Assembly (NCBI GenBank): GCA_000504425.1
Contig: KI632513.1
Location: 1,868,021-1,932,020, forward strand
Length of the DNA: 64,000 nt
Origin: Rhodopseudomonas palustris JSC-3b
Lineage (GTDB): Bacteria > Pseudomonadota > Alphaproteobacteria > Rhizobiales > Xanthobacteraceae
Direction of reading: 5' to 3'
In this document: positions 20,918-29,768 of the stretch, piece by piece
How the letters are laid out: each line of letters starts with the position of its first letter
How positions within the stretch are numbered: the stretch's first letter is position 1
The notes under the pieces: model-generated
Told to the model about the DNA's origin: nothing
What the model saw: only the letters and a program-made list of their open reading frames with translations
Database searches by the model: none
Program-made: the position numbers and the translations under genes

Positions 20918-23884
20918 CTAGTCTTCGTTGTGCAGCAGCGCCGAAAACACCGCCCGCACCTCGGCCTGGGTCTCCTTGACCCGCGCTTCCAGCGAGGAGA
21001 AGTCTGGGGCATCACCAGCGCGCACCAGCGCGCGCAGCAGATCCTCGCCGGCAGTGGCGGGGCTGAATTTTTCGCTGACACACAGCCGGAGAATTTGCGT
21101 GAGGTTGTGATAGAGCCGCGCCGCGCCGCGCAGCACGTCGGCATCGGAGCTCGGCAACACGCCGAGCCGCGCGGCATTGTCGAGCACCGTCACCGTGCCG
21201 ACGCTGAGAATGTCCGGCATCTCGGCAGCGTGCACCAGTTGCAGATACTGAGCGATGAAATCGATATCGATCAGCCCGCCGGCGGCGTATTTCAAATCCC
21301 AGATATCGTCCTCGCCCTTTTCCTGGGCGATCGCGCGGCGCATTTCGGCGACATCGTTGGCAATCACCAGCCGGTCGCGCGGCCGGGTCAGGATGCCTCG
21401 AATGATGCCTTCGATTTTGGCGCGGAATTCCGGCGAGGCCGAGATCACCCGCGCCCGCGTCAAGGCCATATGCTCCCAGGTCCATGCTTCATGGTCCTGG
21501 TATTCGGCAAAGGAGTCGAGCCGCGATGCCACCGGGCCTGCGCGCCCGGACGGCCGCAGCCGCATATCGACTTCATACAGCACGCCGTAATTGGTGCGGG
21601 TCGTGAAGGCGGAAATCAGCCGCTGCGTGAAGCGCGCAAAATACTGCGCGCCGTGCAGCGAGCGCGGACCATCGGAATCCGGCTGTTCGTCGTCGAAATC
21701 GTAGATCAGAATCAGATCGAGATCGGACGATGCGGTCATCTCGCGGCTGCCGAGCCGCCCCATCGCCAGGATCGCAGTCTGCTGATCCTTGATGCGGCCA
21801 TGCTGCGCGCTGAAATGATCGATCACCAAGCCGTGCACGGTATCGACAATGCCTTCGGCGACATCGGCGAACGCGATCGACGCCTGCTGGGTCGACACGG
21901 TGCCGGACAAAATGCGGGTGCCGATCAGGAACAGGCTCTCCTGGCCGAACAGCCGCAGCCGATCGAGAAACTCTTCATAGGAACCGGCATCGGCCAGCGT
22001 CGCAGCCAGCCGCGACGACAATTCGCGACGGTCCGGCATCGCGCCGAAGAACCGCGGATCGATCAGGCCGTCCATGATCTGCGGCTGCCGCGCCACCATG
22101 TCGCCAAGCCGCGGCGCTGCGCTCAGCACCAGCGCCACCAGCGCCACCAATTCCTTGTTCTGGCTGAGCAGCGCCACCAAGCGGCCGCCGCGATGCAATT
22201 CCTGCAACAGCCGGTCGAAGGCGATCACCGCATTGTCGGGCTGCTCGGCGCGCGCCAGCCCGTCGATCAGCGTCGGCACGAATTCCAGGAAGGCGCGTCG
22301 TGTCGAGTCGACGCGCAAGATGCGATACTCAGCGGCCATCCATTGCCGCAGCGTTTCCGCCACCATCGCCGGCTTCTTGAAGCCCAGCGACACCAGATGT
22401 TCGACCAGCCGCTGGTCTTCCGGTCCGGCCCCGTAATCGACCGGCGGCAGCGACGCGGCATCGACCACCTCGTCGGCCTCGAACAGCTTGCTGTAATGGC
22501 CCTGCACGCAGTTGAGATGCGCCAACAGTTGCTCGGCAAATGCCGAGCGGTCGGCGAAGCCGAGGAAACGTGCGAAGCGCTCGATGGTGGCTTCGTCTTC
22601 CGGCAGCGCGTGGGTCTGTTCGTCGGCGATCATCTGCAAGCGATGTTCGACCCGGCGCAGGAACAGATAGGCTTCGGTCAGCTCGTCGCGCGCCTGCGGC
22701 GTGATCCAATTGCTGGCGGCGAGAATGTTGAGCGTGGTCAGCGTCGGCCGTACCCGCAATTCGCGATGCCGGCCGCCCGCGATCAACTGCTGGGTCTGCG
22801 CAAAAAATTCGATCTCGCGGATGCCGCCGCGGCCAACCTTGACGTTGTGGCCTTCGACCGCGATCTGGGTCTGGCCACGGAAGGTCTGCATCTGCCGCTT
22901 CATGTCATGGACATCGGCAAGCGCGGCAAAGTCGAGATGCTTGCGCCATACGAACGGCGCGATCTCCGCGATCACCCGCTCGCCGGCCTCGGCATCGCCG
23001 GCGCAGGGGCGCGCCTTGATCATCGCCGCGCGTTCCCAGGTGCGGCCTTCGCGCTCGTAATAATCCATCGCTGCGGCAGTCGAGATCGCCACCTGGGTCG
23101 AAGCCGGATCGGGGCGCAGCCGCAGATCGACGCGGAACACATAGCCATCGGCCGTGCGCTGCGACAGCATGCGCGCCATCGCCTGGGTGACGCGCACAAA
23201 GAACGGCTGCGGCTCGATATCGGGCGCCAGCGTCGGCGCTTCGAGATCGTAAAAAACGATCAGATCGATATCGCTGGAATAGTTCAGCTCGCCCGCGCCC
23301 ATCTTGCCCATCGCGAGCACGACCAGGCCGCTGCCCTGCTCCGGAAAATCGGTGCAAGGCGGCTGCAAGCGGCCGCGCGCGGCTTCCTGGCGCAATTGAT
23401 AGCGCAGCGCCTGCTGCACGCCGGTGACCGCAATGTCGGTGAGCGCTTCGGTGACCCGCATCACCGGCCAGACATCGCCGATGTCGCACAAAGCGATCAG
23501 CAGCGCGGCTTCGGCCTTCATACGGCGCAGGATGGTCATCGCAGCGGCTTCGCTGCTGGCCGCAAGAATTTCGGCCTCGGTGCGCGCGATCAGAGAGGTG
23601 AGCTGCTGATCGGGGTCGCTGCGCAGCAGCCGCAGCGCGCGCGGCGGATCGGCGCGCACCAGATCGAACAGATAGGGCGACGCTTCCGCGATCGCCTGCA
23701 GCACGATCTGCGCCTTCGGCGTCGATGCGAATAGCTCGCGGAACCCGTCGGCAGCGGCCGGCTCCAATTCGCTGAGCCAGTCGTTGAGCCGCGCGGCGGC
23801 GGCCTCAGGGTCAAAAAGCTGCGGACCGGCCGCAAAGCGCGTTGCCAGTTCAGGGAGGTCCGCGTCGATCGCGGAAAGGGTCAT
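20918..23884 (-). CDS. glnE: Bifunctional glutamine synthetase adenylyltransferase/adenylyl-removing enzyme
   Basis: 988 residues. GlnE adds AMP to, or removes it from, a tyrosine of glutamine synthetase in response to PII and glutamine. Both nucleotidyltransferase halves carry their metal-binding motif: the N-terminal removal domain GKMGAGELNYSSDIDLIVFY near residue 205 and the C-terminal adenylylation domain GRLGSREMTASSDLDLILIY near residue 720. The GlnD PII-uridylyltransferase-type helical segments follow each. Its ATG overlaps the stop of the upstream kinase by four bases (ATGA), so it is translated as the last gene of a degP/two-component run. Confidence 0.96.
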   Translation of the reverse strand: MTLSAIDADLPELATRFAAGPQLFDPEAAAARLNDWLSELEPAAADGFRELFASTPKAQIVLQAIAEASPYLFDLVRADPPRALRLLRSDPDQQLTSLIARTEAEILAASSEAAAMTILRRMKAEAALLIALCDIGDVWPVMRVTEALTDIAVTGVQQALRYQLRQEAARGRLQPPCTDFPEQGSGLVVLAMGKMGAGELNYSSDIDLIVFYDLEAPTLAPDIEPQPFFVRVTQAMARMLSQRTADGYVFRVDLRLRPDPASTQVAISTAAAMDYYEREGRTWERAAMIKARPCAGDAEAGERVIAEIAPFVWRKHLDFAALADVHDMKRQMQTFRGQTQIAVEGHNVKVGRGGIREIEFFAQTQQLIAGGRHRELRVRPTLTTLNILAASNWITPQARDELTEAYLFLRRVEHRLQMIADEQTHALPEDEATIERFARFLGFADRSAFAEQLLAHLNCVQGHYSKLFEADEVVDAASLPPVDYGAGPEDQRLVEHLVSLGFKKPAMVAETLRQWMAAEYRILRVDSTRRAFLEFVPTLIDGLARAEQPDNAVIAFDRLLQELHRGGRLVALLSQNKELVALVALVLSAAPRLGDMVARQPQIMDGLIDPRFFGAMPDRRELSSRLAATLADAGSYEEFLDRLRLFGQESLFLIGTRILSGTVSTQQASIAFADVAEGIVDTVHGLVIDHFSAQHGRIKDQQTAILAMGRLGSREMTASSDLDLILIYDFDDEQPDSDGPRSLHGAQYFARFTQRLISAFTTRTNYGVLYEVDMRLRPSGRAGPVASRLDSFAEYQDHEAWTWEHMALTRARVISASPEFRAKIEGIIRGILTRPRDRLVIANDVAEMRRAIAQEKGEDDIWDLKYAAGGLIDIDFIAQYLQLVHAAEMPDILSVGTVTVLDNAARLGVLPSSDADVLRGAARLYHNLTQILRLCVSEKFSPATAGEDLLRALVRAGDAPDFSSLEARVKETQAEVRAVFSALLHNED

Positions 23885-25320
23885 GCCGATTTCTGTTCTG
23901 CAGTCTGCGTTGCTGACTGTGCATCACCCGCGCGCGCCGGAAATGCAAGCGTGGCGCGCAAACCTGGCCCCGCGTCGGTGAGCCGCAATTCGCCGCCATG
24001 CAGGGTGGCAACCGCGGCCGCCAGACTAAGGCCGAGCCCGGAGCCCGGCAAGGTCCGGCTCGCCTCCAGGCGAACAAAGCGCTGCACGGCATGGCTGCGG
24101 TCCGCCTCCGGGATGCCCGGACCATGGTCAGTGACCGACAACAGCACCTGAGAGCCTTCGCGGCGGGCCTCGATCAGCACTTCCGGGCTGGCTGGCGCGG
24201 CGTCCGCTTGGTCCGAGCGGCCGTATTTGATGGCATTTTCCACCAGATTGGCGAGCGCCTGGCCGATCAATTCGCGATTGCCGCGCAATTGCGCCGGCTG
24301 AGCCTCGATCCGCAAGGTCAGCCCGTTGTCTTCGGCAAGCGGCTCATACAATTCGTGGATGCCACCGGCGATCTCGGCGGCGTCGAAATCGACCATATTG
24401 TCGCGCGCCTGCCCCGATTCCGCGCGCGCGATCATCAACAGCGCGTTGAAGGTCCGAATCAGCCCGTCGGATTCCTCGATGGTGCGCTCCAGCGCCGCGC
24501 GATATTCGGGCTCGCTGCGCGATTTCGCCAGCGCCTCCTCGGCGCGGTTGCGCAGCCGGGTCAGCGGCGTCTTCAGGTCGTGGGCGATGTTGTCGGAAAC
24601 CTCTTTCAAGCCCATCATCAAGGCTTCGATGCGCTCCAGCATGGCGTTGAGGTTTTCGGCCAGCCGGTCGAGTTCATCGCCGCTGCGTCCCACCGGCAGC
24701 CGGCCTGACAGATCGCCGGCCATGATGCGCTGCGCGGTGCCGGTCATGGCGTCGATCCGGCGCAGCACGCGCCGGCCGACGAACACGCCGCCGCCGAGCC
24801 CGAGCACCACCACCACCAACACCGACCATTGCGCGGCCGAGCGCACCACGCCGAACAGCCGGCGCCGTTCCTCAAGATCGCGCCCGACCAACAAACGAAA
24901 TCCGCCGCTGAGCTGAGTGACCCGGACCAGCGCGCGGTGATGCGGCGCCTCCTGATCGTCGAGCCGGCGATACAGCGTTTCCGACCAGCCATTGGTGGCC
25001 ATCACGCCCGGCGCCAGCGAGGCGATGTTGCCGGCCACCGCCTGCCCGGCCGGCGTGGTCACCAGATAGAGATTGGCGCCCGGCCGCAGCGCGCGGTTTT
25101 CCAGCGTGAACACCAGACCGCGCAGGCCGCGGCGCGAATAGATGTCGGCGATCTCTTCGACCTCGCCATTGACGGTGGTGGTGATCTGATCGGTGATCAG
25201 CCGCCTGGTGTTCCAGGCGAAGTAAGCGAGCAGCGACGCCGCAAACAGCGCGAACAGAAACAGATAGACCAGCGTCAGACGAAACGCGGTGGTCCTGATC
25301 AGCTTGCCGAAAGCGGTCAC
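23881..25320 (-). CDS. Two-component sensor histidine kinase with HAMP domain
   Basis: 479 residues, GTG start. Two membrane helices (about residues 12-35 and 165-188) frame a periplasmic domain of about 130 residues. HAMP follows (RRIDAMTGTAQRIMAGDLSG), then HisKA with the phospho-acceptor in DNIAHDLKTPLTRLRNRAEE near residue 258, and the HATPase domain (N box NLVENAIKYG, G1 DHGPGIP, G2 GSGLGLSLAAAV). It starts four bases after the response-regulator stop and overlaps glnE. The signal is unknown; a protease gene at the head of the run suggests envelope stress. Confidence 0.9.
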   Translation of the reverse strand: MTAFGKLIRTTAFRLTLVYLFLFALFAASLLAYFAWNTRRLITDQITTTVNGEVEEIADIYSRRGLRGLVFTLENRALRPGANLYLVTTPAGQAVAGNIASLAPGVMATNGWSETLYRRLDDQEAPHHRALVRVTQLSGGFRLLVGRDLEERRRLFGVVRSAAQWSVLVVVVLGLGGGVFVGRRVLRRIDAMTGTAQRIMAGDLSGRLPVGRSGDELDRLAENLNAMLERIEALMMGLKEVSDNIAHDLKTPLTRLRNRAEEALAKSRSEPEYRAALERTIEESDGLIRTFNALLMIARAESGQARDNMVDFDAAEIAGGIHELYEPLAEDNGLTLRIEAQPAQLRGNRELIGQALANLVENAIKYGRSDQADAAPASPEVLIEARREGSQVLLSVTDHGPGIPEADRSHAVQRFVRLEASRTLPGSGLGLSLAAAVATLHGGELRLTDAGPGLRATLAFPARAGDAQSATQTAEQKSA

Positions 25321-25324
25321 AGCA

Positions 25325-26017
25325 CTATTCGCGGATCATGTAGCCGGCGCCGCGGATGGTGTGCAGCAGCGGACGGTCAAAGCCCTTGTCGATCTTGGAG
25401 CGCAGCCGCGAGATGTGCACGTCGATGACGTTGGTCTGCGGATCGAAATGATAGTCCCAGACATTTTCGAGCAGCATGGTGCGGGTCACCACCTGCCCGG
25501 CGTGCTTCATCAGATATTCGAGCAACCGGAATTCGCGCGGCTGCAGCGTCAATTCTTCGCCGCCGCGCATCACCCGATGCGACAGCCGGTCGAGTTCGAG
25601 GCTGCCGACCTTGTAGCTGGTTTCCTCGGCGGGGCCGCCTTGACGGCGCGACAGCACTTCGACGCGCGCCAGCAATTCGGCAAAGGCGTAAGGTTTGGGC
25701 AGATAGTCGTCGCCGCCAGCGCGCAGGCCCTTGATGCGGTCATCGACCTGGCCGAGCGCCGACAGGATCAGCGCCGGCGTGCGGTTGCCCTTGTCGCGCA
25801 AAGCGCCGATCACCGACAGCCCGTCCTGTTTCGGCAGCATGCGGTCCACGACCAGCACGTCGTAATCGCCGCTTTCGGCCAGCGCGAGGCCCTCCTCGCC
25901 ATCAGCGGCGTGGTCGGCGATATGGCCGACCTCACGGAACGCTTTCACCAGATAGTCCGCAGACTCGCGGTCATCCTCAATGATCAGCAGGCGCATTTCG
26001 TTGTCGGCTTGGGTCAT
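25325..26017 (-). CDS. OmpR/PhoB-type response regulator
   Basis: 230 residues. The receiver domain has acidic residues EDD near position 15, phospho-acceptor aspartate in VLVVDRMLPKQDG near residue 56, and lysine in YLPKPYAFAELLARVE near residue 107. A winged-helix DNA-binding domain (about residues 130-228) ends DVHISRLRSKIDKG...LHTIRGAGYMIRE. A second ATG seven codons in is a possible start. It is paired with the kinase just downstream, and it lies 236 bases below the DegP-type protease gene on the same strand. Confidence 0.92.
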   Translation of the reverse strand: MTQADNEMRLLIIEDDRESADYLVKAFREVGHIADHAADGEEGLALAESGDYDVLVVDRMLPKQDGLSVIGALRDKGNRTPALILSALGQVDDRIKGLRAGGDDYLPKPYAFAELLARVEVLSRRQGGPAEETSYKVGSLELDRLSHRVMRGGEELTLQPREFRLLEYLMKHAGQVVTRTMLLENVWDYHFDPQTNVIDVHISRLRSKIDKGFDRPLLHTIRGAGYMIRE

Positions 26018-26172
26018 GGCGGGCAGGTCTTTCTCACCATGGCGCGCTCAGGCGGCGCTGGCAAGGCGCGGCGCGCCTCCGAAAAAGCGGAACGGGCGGC
26101 GAAGCTTGGGGGCACCTCGCCGCCCGCCAGCCTTCCGACGGAGGGGGGCATTCTCCTGCGGAAGGTTTCGAT

Positions 26173-26196
26173 GGGAACGGACCGGAGCCCGTTCCC
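26173..26196. other. Hairpin between degP and the response regulator
   Basis: GGGAACGG and CCGTTCCC, an 8-bp perfect stem with an 8-base loop. It lacks a following U tract and may be a processing site or weak attenuator rather than a terminator. Confidence 0.35.
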
Positions 26197-26253
26197 TGAG
26201 ACCGTCGCGGTGGGGGCGGACCGACGACAGTCTCAATTTGATTGCGGGCGCGC

Positions 26254-27825
26254 TTAGCCCTTGGACAACGGCAACGCCACGAAGCGCGAGGCACCACCGC
26301 TGCGCACCCGCAGCAGAATGCTGTTCTTGTTCTCGGTCTTGGCGGCCGAAAGCGCGTCGCGCACGTCACCGGCGCCGGCCACTGCCTTGCCACCGACTTC
26401 GAGGATCACGTCGCCTTCCTTGAAGCCGCGATCGGCCGCGAGCCCCTTGGGATCGATATCGGTGACCACCACGCCTTCCTTGCCGGCGCCAGCCACGCTG
26501 GCGGCGGGCACCACAGTCAGGCCGAGCCGCGGCACATCGGCACCGCGCCCGACATCGCCGCCGCGGTCGAAATCGGCCTTGGCTTCGATGGTGTTCGGCA
26601 ACTGGCCGAGCGTCAGATTGGCGACCTTCTCCTTGCCCTTATGAATGATGTTGAGCTTCACCGTATTGCCCGGCGCAAAGCCGCCGATGGTGCGGGCCAG
26701 CTCGCGCGCATCCTTCACAGGGGTGTCGTTGACGCCGATGATCACGTCGCCGGACTCGATGCCCGCCTTGGCGGCCGGGCCATCAGCCTGCGGCTCGGCG
26801 ACCAGCGCGCCCTCGGCCTTCTTCAAGCCGAGACTGTCGGCGATCTCCTGGGTCACCGGCTGAATCTGCACACCGATCCAGCCGCGGCTGACCATGCCCT
26901 TGTCTTTGAGCTGGGTGATCACCGCCTGCACGGTGTTGGCCGGGATCGAGAACGCGATGCCGACATTGCCGCCCGAGGGCGAATAGATCGCGGTGTTGAC
27001 GCCAATCACCTCGCCTTCGACGTTGAACGCCGGGCCACCGGAATTGCCCTTGTTGACCGGCGCGTCGATCTGAATGAAGTCGTCATACGGACCGCTGCCG
27101 ATGTCGCGGCCGGAGGCCGAGACGATGCCGGCCGTCACCGTGCCGCCGAGACCGAACGGATTGCCCACTGCCAGCACCCAGTCGCCGATGCGCGGTTTGC
27201 CTTCCGACAGCTTGGCGTAAGGGAATTTCGAGCCGCCCTCGACCTTGATCAGCGCCAGATCGGTGCGGGCGTCGGTGCCGATCACCTTGGCGGTGTAGGT
27301 CTTGCCGTCATCGGTGGTGACTTCGACCTTGTCGGCACCATCGACCACGTGATTGTTGGTGACCGCATAGCCGTCGGCCGAGATCAGGAAGCCGGAGCCC
27401 TGGCCGGTGACCATGCCGCGGCCGCCGCGATTGCCGCGCATGCCGGGGGGCATGCCATCCGGCCCGCCGAACCGGCGGAAAAAGCGTTCCATCGGCGAGC
27501 CGGGCTGGAACGGCGAGTCGTCGCTGAGGCCAGCGGCCTCATCGCGGCCACGATCGCCCATCCGCACTTTCACGGAAATCACCGAGGGCTTCACGCGCTC
27601 GACAATGTCGGCAAAGCCGACCGGCTGCGCGACCTTGCGGACTTCGCTCGAAACCTGCGCCGCCGCTGGCGTGCTGAACCAGTTGCCAGCGCCGTTGATC
27701 CCGAGGCCGTACGCGCCGGCACCAAGACCGGCGACCACGCTGGCCATCAACGCCCATTTGCGCGCGGACAACACCGAACGGTGCGAGGGCTTTTCTTGCG
27801 GGGACATCGTCGGGCGGTTGGTCAT
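26254..27825 (-). CDS. DegP/HtrA-family periplasmic serine protease (Do family)
   Basis: 523 residues. The N-terminal part has a membrane or signal segment (WALMASVVAGLGAGAYGLG) after a 25-residue cytoplasmic lead. The trypsin-like domain shows the triad His in TNNHVVDGADK, Asp in TDLALIKVEG and Ser in GNSGGPAFN. Two PDZ domains follow (about residues 310-400 and 415-515). Such enzymes degrade or refold misfolded envelope proteins. GGAGATTTTGG precedes the ATG. It heads the run leading to the two-component pair and glnE and is divergent from the FeSII-ferritin gene. Confidence 0.94.
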   Translation of the reverse strand: MTNRPTMSPQEKPSHRSVLSARKWALMASVVAGLGAGAYGLGINGAGNWFSTPAAAQVSSEVRKVAQPVGFADIVERVKPSVISVKVRMGDRGRDEAAGLSDDSPFQPGSPMERFFRRFGGPDGMPPGMRGNRGGRGMVTGQGSGFLISADGYAVTNNHVVDGADKVEVTTDDGKTYTAKVIGTDARTDLALIKVEGGSKFPYAKLSEGKPRIGDWVLAVGNPFGLGGTVTAGIVSASGRDIGSGPYDDFIQIDAPVNKGNSGGPAFNVEGEVIGVNTAIYSPSGGNVGIAFSIPANTVQAVITQLKDKGMVSRGWIGVQIQPVTQEIADSLGLKKAEGALVAEPQADGPAAKAGIESGDVIIGVNDTPVKDARELARTIGGFAPGNTVKLNIIHKGKEKVANLTLGQLPNTIEAKADFDRGGDVGRGADVPRLGLTVVPAASVAGAGKEGVVVTDIDPKGLAADRGFKEGDVILEVGGKAVAGAGDVRDALSAAKTENKNSILLRVRSGGASRFVALPLSKG

Positions 27826-27959
27826 CCAAAATCTCCGGAACCTGAAATGGCTGTGGTGCGATCAGCGCACCGTGTGGTCCAGAAAATGGGGGTTGCCTCC
27901 TTACCGCGCGCTGGCGAGGGAATTAATCTTTCGTAATCTTGCCAGTTCAGATCCGGCTT

Positions 27960-27975
27960 TGTCGGCGTCCTGACA
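27960..27975. promoter_or_regulatory. NifA-type upstream activator site TGT-N10-ACA
   Basis: TGTCGGCGTCCTGACA fits TGT-N10-ACA exactly. It lies 75 bases upstream of the sigma-54 -24 element and about 110 bases from the predicted transcript start, inside the usual range for NifA sites. Both motifs are read directly; binding is inferred. Confidence 0.6.
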
Positions 27976-28049
27976 AAACCGTGTCCGGCCGCAGCCGATC
28001 AGGCGGATTCCCGACAATGTTAAGCCTCTGATAATCCGCAAGTTCCCGT

Positions 28050-28065
28050 TGGCCTGGTTCTTGCC
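28050..28065 (+). promoter_or_regulatory. Sigma-54 (-24/-12) promoter
   Basis: TGGCCTGGTTCTTGCC: the invariant GG (28051-28052) and GC (28063-28064) are separated by exactly ten bases as in TGGCAC-N5-TTGCA. The transcript would begin near 28076, leaving a leader of about 50 bases to the GTG at 28127. Confidence 0.65.
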
Positions 28066-28126
28066 ATGCAGCGCGACGACACGTCGCGGGTCCTTCCGCG
28101 CCGTGCTTGCGAAACGGGAGAAGGTC

Positions 28127-29032
28127 GTGGCCAATATTACGTTTTCCTCGCCGGTCATGGCGAGAGATGTCACGGTTTACGCGGTCGCCGGTGATCGCGG
28201 CACCATTCTGGCTGTCGCCAAAGCGCACAAGATTCCGATTCCCTTCGACTGCCAGGACGGCGAATGCGGCTCCTGCCTGGTCAAGGTCGAGCACTTCAAC
28301 CCGCTCGCCAAATCGGCGGTGGCGCTGACCGAAAAAGAAAAAGAAGTGCTGAAACAGCTCGGCAAGATCACCAAGGAGGAGATCGAGAACGCCGAAGTCA
28401 ATGACGTGCCGCCGCCCTATCGGCTGGCCTGCCAGTGCTTCGTGCGTCACGAAGACATTCTGGTGTCGTTCGAGGGCGACAAGACGCTGCCGGCCCAGCG
28501 TCCGCACGTCACCAGCGTGGCGCGCACCTACAAAGGCGGCATGGAGATCAACGCGCTCGATGAATTCTTCGGCTACGCCGCCAAGGTCGAAGAAGACGCG
28601 GCGCAGCATTACGACGATCTCGCCGCGTCGATGGCCAAAGTCGGCAATGCCGAAGTCGCCAAACTATTCAAGCAACTCGCCGACTTTTCGCGGCTGCATC
28701 TGGCTGAGGTGAAGGCGCGCGCCGGCAGCATCGATCTCAGCAAGCACGTGCCGCCGGACTATGCCTGGCCGAACCACGCTTCGCCGGAAGCCTCGGCAGA
28801 TTGGGCCGGCGATTCAGCGATCACCCGGCTCGGCGCCCTGAAAGTGGCGCTGCAAGGCGAGCGCCGCGGCTACGAATTTTACGGCGCCGTCGAAGCCACC
28901 ACCAAGAACCCGGAGGTTGCGGCGGCCGCGCGTGAGTTCGTCAAGGAAGAAGCCGACCACGTCAAAATTCTCGAGGCCTGGATCACCCAGGAAGAGTGGG
29001 CGATCCGGCACGCCGCGCCCCAGCCGGCGTAA
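28127..29032 (+). CDS. FeSII (Shethna protein II)-like [2Fe-2S] domain fused to a ferritin-like domain
   Basis: 301 residues from GTG 28127, chosen for GGGAGAAGG upstream and for homology starting at ANITFSSPVM. Residues 1-125 are a plant-type ferredoxin with C42, C47, C50 in CQDGECGSC and a fourth cysteine at about 102 in YRLACQ. The roughly 50 residues between C50 and C102 carry a charged helix insertion. That insertion and the N-terminal FSSP match my recollection of Azotobacter FeSII, which protects nitrogenase from oxygen. Residues 140-295 form a rubrerythrin/ferritin-like four-helix unit with an EEADHVKIL motif in the last helix. A sigma-54 promoter and NifA site upstream support a nitrogen-fixation role. 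The fusion itself is unusual; the function is inferred. Confidence 0.85.
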   Translation: MANITFSSPVMARDVTVYAVAGDRGTILAVAKAHKIPIPFDCQDGECGSCLVKVEHFNPLAKSAVALTEKEKEVLKQLGKITKEEIENAEVNDVPPPYRLACQCFVRHEDILVSFEGDKTLPAQRPHVTSVARTYKGGMEINALDEFFGYAAKVEEDAAQHYDDLAASMAKVGNAEVAKLFKQLADFSRLHLAEVKARAGSIDLSKHVPPDYAWPNHASPEASADWAGDSAITRLGALKVALQGERRGYEFYGAVEATTKNPEVAAAAREFVKEEADHVKILEAWITQEEWAIRHAAPQPA

Positions 29033-29146
29033 CACCGTTCAGCCCCTGCAGCGCGCTGGGTCGCGCTGACTTCGACATCGACGCGATTGGCCAAGCCATT
29101 TCTGGCCGCTGATCGCGTCGTCGTCGATCAATCACGGAGCACCACA

Positions 29147-29635
29147 ATGGACACCGTTGAAGAGTTTCTCGCCTATTCCATCAAACTCGAACAGGAAGCC
29201 GCGCTGCGCTTCGGCCAACTGGCCGATGCCATGGAGTCCTGCGGCAACCGCGAAGTCGCAAAACTGTTTCGGCAATTGTCGGACTATTCGCGCATGCATC
29301 AGGCCGATGCTCAGGCGCGCGCCGGCTTTCGCGATATTCCGGAATTGAAGCCGGAAGAATTCGAGTGGCCGGGGCTGGAAAGCCCGGAGACCGCGGCGAT
29401 CTGGGGCACCGATCCGTTCATCAGCCGCGATGTTGGCCTCGAGATCGCGCTCGAAGCGGAGACCAACGCCTTCAACTGGTACAAGAGCATCTACGACACC
29501 ACCACCGATCCTGAGATCAAGGCGCTGGCCAAGGAGTTCGTGGAGGAAGAAAGCGGCCACGTCGCCGAACTGCATCGCTGGATCGCGCTGCATAAGGCCG
29601 GCCAGGCGCTGCCGCAGGAAATTACGCCGTTCTAA
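29147..29635 (+). CDS. Stand-alone ferritin-like (rubrerythrin-type) protein
   Basis: 162 residues, CGGAG seven bases before ATG. It is paralogous to the C-terminal domain of the preceding gene: EVAKLFRQLSDYSRMH here against EVAKLFKQLADFSRLH there. The last helix carries EEESGHVAEL, an E-x-x-H iron motif; the second helix has H but no glutamate three residues before it, so the di-iron site may be atypical. It lies 114 bases after the fusion gene on the same strand with no terminator seen between, so co-transcription from the sigma-54 promoter is likely. Possible roles are peroxide reduction or iron buffering. Confidence 0.8.
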   Translation: MDTVEEFLAYSIKLEQEAALRFGQLADAMESCGNREVAKLFRQLSDYSRMHQADAQARAGFRDIPELKPEEFEWPGLESPETAAIWGTDPFISRDVGLEIALEAETNAFNWYKSIYDTTTDPEIKALAKEFVEEESGHVAELHRWIALHKAGQALPQEITPF

Positions 29636-29768
29636 TACGGCCCGGCACGGAAGGTTGGAACGGCCCGGCTCCGCTTGATCGCGTTGCCGGGCGATGTGAC
29701 GCGCGCGCCAGCGAGCGCACGACGACCCGCGTACCATGGATCAGGTACAGCGGATCACGTGCAGCGGA

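Noticed and set aside
20828-23734. A 968-codon open frame opposite glnE
   Set aside because: It mirrors glnE on the other strand and is rich in His, Arg and Gln with no domain. Long antisense frames are expected in GC-rich genes.
26242-27936. A 564-codon open frame opposite the DegP-type gene
   Set aside because: Antisense shadow; the other strand shows the full protease triad and PDZ domains.
29033-29146. Possible second sigma-54 promoter before the stand-alone ferritin-like gene
   Set aside because: TGGCCAAGCCATTTCT has the GG but TC instead of the essential GC at -12.
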